DNA from: Paenibacillus dokdonensis
GTDB taxonomy: Bacteria; Bacillota; Bacilli; Paenibacillales; Paenibacillaceae
DNA: 64,000 nucleotides
Direction of reading: 5' to 3'
Assembly (NCBI RefSeq): GCF_004916975.1
Contig: NZ_STGQ01000001.1
Span: forward strand, 332,983-396,982
Of this stretch, positions 60,195-64,000 are shown piece by piece; position 1 is the stretch's first letter, and each line of letters begins with the position of its first letter. Position numbers and translations under genes: made by a program. The notes beneath the pieces were generated by a model, which saw only the letters and a list, made by a program, of their open reading frames with translations, had not been told where the DNA came from and did not search any database.

Positions 60195-61018
60195 TTAAGC
60201 TGAAAAGAACTCCGGTATATGTTTTCTCCGTCATTGCAGCTGTCATTTTCCTGTATCCGCTGCTCTATTCCTTCTTCTCCTCGCTGAAGGACAACGTGGA
60301 AATTTATAACAACTCGGTCTTCTCGCTGCCGGATGTATGGCGCTGGAATAACTATAAGATGGCACTCGTCGATGCCAAAATCAGTCGGGCGATTCTAAAC
60401 TCTTTCATCTATGCGATTCCCGGGACATTCCTGTGTCTGGTGCTGTCGCTTATGGTTGCTTTTGTGTTATCCAGGTACAAGCTTCGTATGAATGGATTTC
60501 TATACAATTACTTTGCTATCGGACTCATGATCCCCGTCTTCTCCCTGATGATTCCGATCTCTAAGGTTGTCGGGGCGCTTCATTTATTCAACAGTTATCC
60601 GCTGATGATTGTGCTCTATGGTGTATTCGAGATGCCGCTTGCGATTTTCCTCATTACCGGATATATGAAGGGCATCAGTAAAGAACTGGATGAATCCGCG
60701 ATTATAGATGGCTGCGGACCGATCCGCTTGCTTTTCCAAATCATTGCCCCACTTACGATGCCAGCGGTATCGACTGCCGGAATACTGAGCTTCTTCGATA
60801 TTTACAATGATCTGGTGTGGAACGTCATTCTCATATCGGATCAGAACATGAATAACATCTCCATGGCGCTGATGTCTTTTGTCGGCCAGCAGGGATCTTC
60901 TCAGCTGGGGCCAACCTTCGCAGGCATCATGCTGACGATTGTGCCGACCATTGTTGTCTATTTACTGTTCCAGGAGAAAGTGGAAAAGGGTCTTAGCGCA
61001 GGGGCCGTCAAAGAATAA
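60191..61018 (+). CDS. Sugar ABC transporter permease (MalG-like)
   Basis: 275 residues. Starts in a 4-base overlap with the previous permease. Helices from VFSVIAAVIFLYPLLYSFFSSL onwards; EAA loop ELDESAIIDGCGPIRLLFQIIAPLTMP. The C-terminus EKVEKGLSAGAVKE is the common tail of this group. Last gene of the operon, terminator at 61040. Confidence 0.92.
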   Translation: MIKLKRTPVYVFSVIAAVIFLYPLLYSFFSSLKDNVEIYNNSVFSLPDVWRWNNYKMALVDAKISRAILNSFIYAIPGTFLCLVLSLMVAFVLSRYKLRMNGFLYNYFAIGLMIPVFSLMIPISKVVGALHLFNSYPLMIVLYGVFEMPLAIFLITGYMKGISKELDESAIIDGCGPIRLLFQIIAPLTMPAVSTAGILSFFDIYNDLVWNVILISDQNMNNISMALMSFVGQQGSSQLGPTFAGIMLTIVPTIVVYLLFQEKVEKGLSAGAVKE

Positions 61019-61039
61019 AAGAAAACTGTAAGCCTCAAT

Positions 61040-61078
61040 AAAAGCCGGATCTATCACATCGATAAGTTCCGGCTTTTT
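61040..61078 (+). terminator. Rho-independent terminator
   Basis: AAAAGCCGGA pairs with TCCGGCTTTTT across an 18-base loop. It ends the second importer operon. Confidence 0.8.
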
Positions 61079-61095
61079 GCGTTGTCTCCAGTTTT

Positions 61096-62010
61096 TTATA
61101 AGGAAGAGGAGTCCCGGGCCTCATGGCGGGTTTTACCGGAATCAGGTTTATGTTTTGTGATAAGCCTCCGGTACTCACTGGGGGAGCATCCTTTCAAGCG
61201 TTTAAAGGCACGGGAAAATGTGTAGAGATCAGGATATCCCACCGATAATGCGATTTCACCGATCTGTAATGCGGCATCCTTGAGCAGCTCGCCCGCACGC
61301 TCCAGCCTGAGCTGCTGCACATATTGCTGCGGTGATAGGCCCACCTTCTGTGTGAAAACATGTGAGAAATGGGAGCGATGAAGGCCGAACATCCGGGCAG
61401 CGGTCTCTACACGCAGTGATTCGGTATAGTGCAGCTGAAAAAAGCTTACAGCTTCGGCCACCCAATGGACTTCTGACGTGTTAGCGGCAGGTGCTTCATA
61501 CAAGGGCTCTCGTTCCAGTTCTTCAAACAAACGATAGGCTGCAGACATCAGTTTCATGGTGGACAGGTGCAGCTGATCATGATGCCAAATGATCTCTTCG
61601 ATGGCCTGCAAACGCTCCAGGGACTCCGGAGTCATGGCCTCTTTCCGGTAAGGAAGATTCCCATTGAGACCGATCATCTGCATCAACTCCCGCATCTGCG
61701 GCCCTTCCATGGTGAGCCATACCATCCGGAGCGGTTCTGCAGAGTGAATCCGGTATTCATACGTTTGGTGCGGAAACAGACAGAAAATATCATGGGTACC
61801 CAAAATGACTTGCCTGCTGCCATAGCTGAACTGTAATTCTCCGCTTACGATAAAATGAAGACCGTAGCTGTCGATCTGCTTCGGGCCGACATGATAATGG
61901 GGCTTTGCGTCATTACGTCCGGCCCTGACAAACCAGAAGCCGCCAGTACGTTCATATCCGGAAGGCATATGATGCCACAGGTCCGCAAGTTCTCCGGTAT
62001 ATTCCTTCAT
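61096..62010 (-). CDS. AraC-family transcriptional regulator
   Basis: 304 residues from the ATG at 62010 (GGTGGG 5-6 bases before on this strand; ATG 62016 and 62028 also in frame). An N-terminal cupin domain (PHYHVGPKQIDSYGLHFIVSGELQFSYGSRQVILGTHDIFCLFPHQTYEY) and a C-terminal double helix-turn-helix (LRVETAARMFGLHRSHFSHVFTQKVGLSPQQYVQQL and LQIGEIALSVGYPDLYTFSRAFKRLKGCSPSEYRRL). Divergent from the sulfatase gene 123 bases away, which it probably regulates. Confidence 0.9.
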   Translation of the reverse strand: MKEYTGELADLWHHMPSGYERTGGFWFVRAGRNDAKPHYHVGPKQIDSYGLHFIVSGELQFSYGSRQVILGTHDIFCLFPHQTYEYRIHSAEPLRMVWLTMEGPQMRELMQMIGLNGNLPYRKEAMTPESLERLQAIEEIIWHHDQLHLSTMKLMSAAYRLFEELEREPLYEAPAANTSEVHWVAEAVSFFQLHYTESLRVETAARMFGLHRSHFSHVFTQKVGLSPQQYVQQLRLERAGELLKDAALQIGEIALSVGYPDLYTFSRAFKRLKGCSPSEYRRLITKHKPDSGKTRHEARDSSSL

Positions 62011-62133
62011 TTCCATCCCACCTAACATTTTGTTAAATACATTATGGCATTCACTTCTTTTTCAAGACAAGATAAACTTCAAGAGATAAGTAGTAAATCA
62101 GGAATACCCTACCACTAGAAGGGAGAGGCAGCA

Positions 62134-63642
62134 TTGAAGCATCCAAACATTCTGCTCATTACCAGTGATCAGCAGCACTGGAACACGATCGGTGCCCTGG
62201 GCAGTGAAGTACATACGCCCAATCTGGATCGGCTCGTCAAGGAGGGAACGTCATTTACTCGAGCGTATTGCCCGAATCCGACCTGTACGCCTACGCGGGC
62301 TTCCATCATAACCGGCATGTATCCGAGCCAGCATGGAGCCTGGAGTCTGGGGACAAAGCTGCTTGAAGACCGCCGAACCGTGGCGGAGGATTTTGTGGCG
62401 GCAGGCTATCAGACATCACTGATCGGCAAGGCGCATTTCCAGCCTCTGCGGGGAACGGAGGAGCATCCATCGCTTGAGGCATACCCGCTGCTTCAGGATC
62501 TTGATTTTTGGAACTCATTTCATGGGCCGTTTTATGGCTTTGAACATGTGGAGCTGACCCGCAACCACACCAATGAAGCACATGTGGGACAGCATTACGC
62601 TCTTTGGATGGAAGAGAAGGGATTCGATAACTGGCGGGATTATTTCCTGGCACCTACAGGAAATATGGATCCGGCAATCAAGCATACATGGCCGATCCCG
62701 GAAGAGATTCACTACGATGCATGGATCGCGGAGCGGACGAATGCGATGCTGGAGCAGCATAAGCAGAAGGATGAGCCGTTCTTTTTATGGTCGAGCTTCT
62801 TTGATCCGCATCCTGATTATCTGGTACCCGAGCCGTGGGACCGTATGTATGATCCGGAACAGCTGACCATTCCAAGTGCGGCTCCAGGCGAGCATGACAT
62901 GAATCCGCCGCATTTTGGATTGACGCAGGAAGAGAAGCCGGATTTTAGCCATTTGATGGAAACGGGTAAGGGCATTCATGGCTATCACTCTCATCTTTTA
63001 CCTGAAGCAGAGCGCAAGCAGCTCGTAGGAACTTACTATGGCATGATCAGCCTGATGGATAAATATATAGGCAAAATCCTGGATAAGCTCGATGAGCTGG
63101 GTCTGACCGATAACACGGTTGTCGTGTTCACAACGGATCATGGACACTTCTTCGGGCAGCATGGATTGCAGTACAAGGGCGGCTTCCATTATGAGGATCT
63201 CATCAAACTTCCTTTTCTTGTAAGATATCCGGGCCAAGTGCCTGCAGGTAAACAGTCTGCTGCCATCCAGTCTCTGGTAGACCTGGCCCCAACGTTTCTC
63301 TCCTTATGTGATATTCCGGTTCCGGCAATCATGACAGGGGTCGATCAAAGCGGGGTATGGAAAGGCGTTCAGGATCAGGCGCGTGATCATGCTATTTGTG
63401 AATTCCGACATGAGCCAACCACCATTCACCAGAAGACGTATATAGATGCGCGGTATAAAATAACGGTGTATTACCGCCAAACCTACGGCGAAATCTTCGA
63501 TCTCGTGAATGATCCGGAAGAGCTGAACAATTTATGGGATCATCCGGCTTATGGAGAACTCAAAAGCGAGCTGCTTCTAAAATATGCGTGGGCTGAGCTC
63601 GGCAAAGAACCAATGCCCATGCCGCGCATCTGGGGAGCATAA
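62134..63642 (+). CDS. Sulfatase (formylglycine-dependent)
   Basis: 502 residues from a TTG with GGGAGAGG before it. N-terminal NILLITSDQQHWNTIGALGS supplies the metal Asp. The sulfatase signature CTPTRASIITGMYPSQHG has the cysteine (Cys51) that is oxidised to formylglycine, CxPxR form. FTTDHGHFFGQHG holds the later metal Asp/His. No signal peptide, so a cytoplasmic desulfation of imported sugars is likely, as in the fucoidan/mucin type loci. An anaerobic or FGE-type maturase is needed and is not in the window. The alternative is a phosphonate or phosphodiester hydrolase of the same fold. Confidence 0.88.
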   Translation: MKHPNILLITSDQQHWNTIGALGSEVHTPNLDRLVKEGTSFTRAYCPNPTCTPTRASIITGMYPSQHGAWSLGTKLLEDRRTVAEDFVAAGYQTSLIGKAHFQPLRGTEEHPSLEAYPLLQDLDFWNSFHGPFYGFEHVELTRNHTNEAHVGQHYALWMEEKGFDNWRDYFLAPTGNMDPAIKHTWPIPEEIHYDAWIAERTNAMLEQHKQKDEPFFLWSSFFDPHPDYLVPEPWDRMYDPEQLTIPSAAPGEHDMNPPHFGLTQEEKPDFSHLMETGKGIHGYHSHLLPEAERKQLVGTYYGMISLMDKYIGKILDKLDELGLTDNTVVVFTTDHGHFFGQHGLQYKGGFHYEDLIKLPFLVRYPGQVPAGKQSAAIQSLVDLAPTFLSLCDIPVPAIMTGVDQSGVWKGVQDQARDHAICEFRHEPTTIHQKTYIDARYKITVYYRQTYGEIFDLVNDPEELNNLWDHPAYGELKSELLLKYAWAELGKEPMPMPRIWGA

Positions 63643-63651
63643 CGATCATAA

Positions 63652-64000
63652 GGGGCTGTCTCATAAGTGGATTTCCCACGACAGAGACAGCTCCGTTTTA
63701 TTTTGGGATCCGAAAAAACCTCAGCAAGGAGCGATTCTCCCGTTATTGGAGAATCGCTCCTTTGCGCTTTTGCTCTACTCCGGCTTGCTTCAGCATATTA
63801 TGGGCAAGCGAAAGCCATCCGACCTCCAGCGTCACTTTCTTCATGCCGCGAAGCAGAAACCGCCGGAAGCCCCGGTTGTTTTTCAGTTGGCCAAACACAC
63901 TCTCCGGCTCAATCATTCGCCGTACGGCCAGGGCATAGCCTTCCTCACTTCGGAGGCGTTCCCGTGCCTGACTTTGGTATCGCAGCCTTTCCAGACTTAC
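63652..64000 (-). mobile_element. IS1182-like element, right-edge partial
   Basis: GGGGCTGTCTCATAAG at 63652 looks like a terminal inverted repeat of the IS1182/IS5-like kind and lies 9 bases after the sulfatase stop. A hairpin (GGAGCGATTCTCC / GGAGAATCGCTCC, 63728-63760) marks the transposase 3' end. The transposase frame on the minus strand runs off the window edge, so the element is cut by the window, not necessarily broken. Confidence 0.75.
63743..64000 (-). CDS. IS1182-family transposase, C-terminal end (partial)
   Basis: 85 codons and a stop on the minus strand. SQARERLRSEEGYALAVRRM, IEPESVFGQLKNNRGFRRFLLRGMKKVTLEVGWLSLAHNMLK is the well-known C-terminal pattern of IS1182-type transposases, including the DDE glutamate in EPESVFGQ. 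The rest of the gene lies beyond the window. Confidence 0.88.
   Translation of the reverse strand, partial: VSLERLRYQSQARERLRSEEGYALAVRRMIEPESVFGQLKNNRGFRRFLLRGMKKVTLEVGWLSLAHNMLKQAGVEQKRKGAILQ

Noticed and set aside
1..64000. CRISPR arrays, tRNA or rRNA genes, riboswitches, prophage
   Set aside because: None seen: no regularly spaced short repeats, no tRNA-like sequence with conserved arms, no recognisable T-box or other riboswitch, and no phage structural genes. The holin-like peptide is a type I toxin rather than a phage holin.

Overview
This window looks like chromosomal DNA from a Paenibacillus-type Firmicute. The reasons are strong Shine-Dalgarno sites (AAGGAGG type), frequent TTG/GTG starts, LplB/LplC-type sugar permeases paired with very large membrane-anchored AraC regulators, YesM/YesN-type two-component systems, copper-amine-oxidase-like stalk domains, a holin-like type I toxin and CcpA-type cre boxes. 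The organism call is inference from gene content, not from a marker gene. No tRNA, rRNA or CRISPR array was seen.

Left end (1-11.9 kb): an accessory region, visibly AT-richer than the rest. After the tail of a stalk-domain protein comes a run of small, functionally unrelated genes, all on the + strand: P-loop kinase, DUF2199 (frameshifted), DinB, VOC, holin-like toxin, membrane protein, ferritin-like protein, DinB remnant. Each gene or pair is preceded by one degenerate copy of a shared intergenic repeat ending in a motif like AACGTTATATGAAATA. The layout resembles a gene-cassette array. It is cut off by an IS3-family element (6152-7371) whose two flanks do not belong together. Beyond it are a C-terminal gene remnant and further small genes (YHYH peptide, Nudix, nucleotidyltransferase-like, HAD, DUF1801, methyltransferase).

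11.8-24 kb: an aminoglycoside-nucleotidyltransferase/DinB fusion, a small membrane protein, a methyltransferase, a first sugar ABC operon (AraC sensor, two permeases, lipoprotein), then housekeeping-like accessory genes (PLPC-like, GNAT, inositol monophosphatase, P-loop kinase, DUF4184).

24.4-39.5 kb: the most coherent system. An LplB/LplC/lipoprotein importer preceded by a perfect cre match and a convergent AraC sensor lead into a same-strand run encoding two GH29 alpha-L-fucosidases, a GH125 alpha-mannosidase, a CBM9-like protein, an 871-residue transglutaminase-fold protein and a GH18 enzyme. None of the enzymes has a signal peptide. The inference is import of fucosylated, mannose-containing N-glycans or glycopeptides and their cytoplasmic dismantling; the transglutaminase-fold protein could be a PNGase-like amidase.

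39.5-51 kb: single small genes, mostly GNAT acetyltransferases, Nudix, P-loop kinases including a TmrB homologue, an MBL-fold hydrolase, a TSUP transporter and a broken nitrilase.

51-63.6 kb: a second glycan locus. It has a GH151-type alpha-L-fucosidase between two divergently read AraC regulators, a YesM/YesN two-component pair, a three-gene CUT1 ABC importer with a perfect cre box, and a sulfatase. The right edge enters an IS1182-like element.
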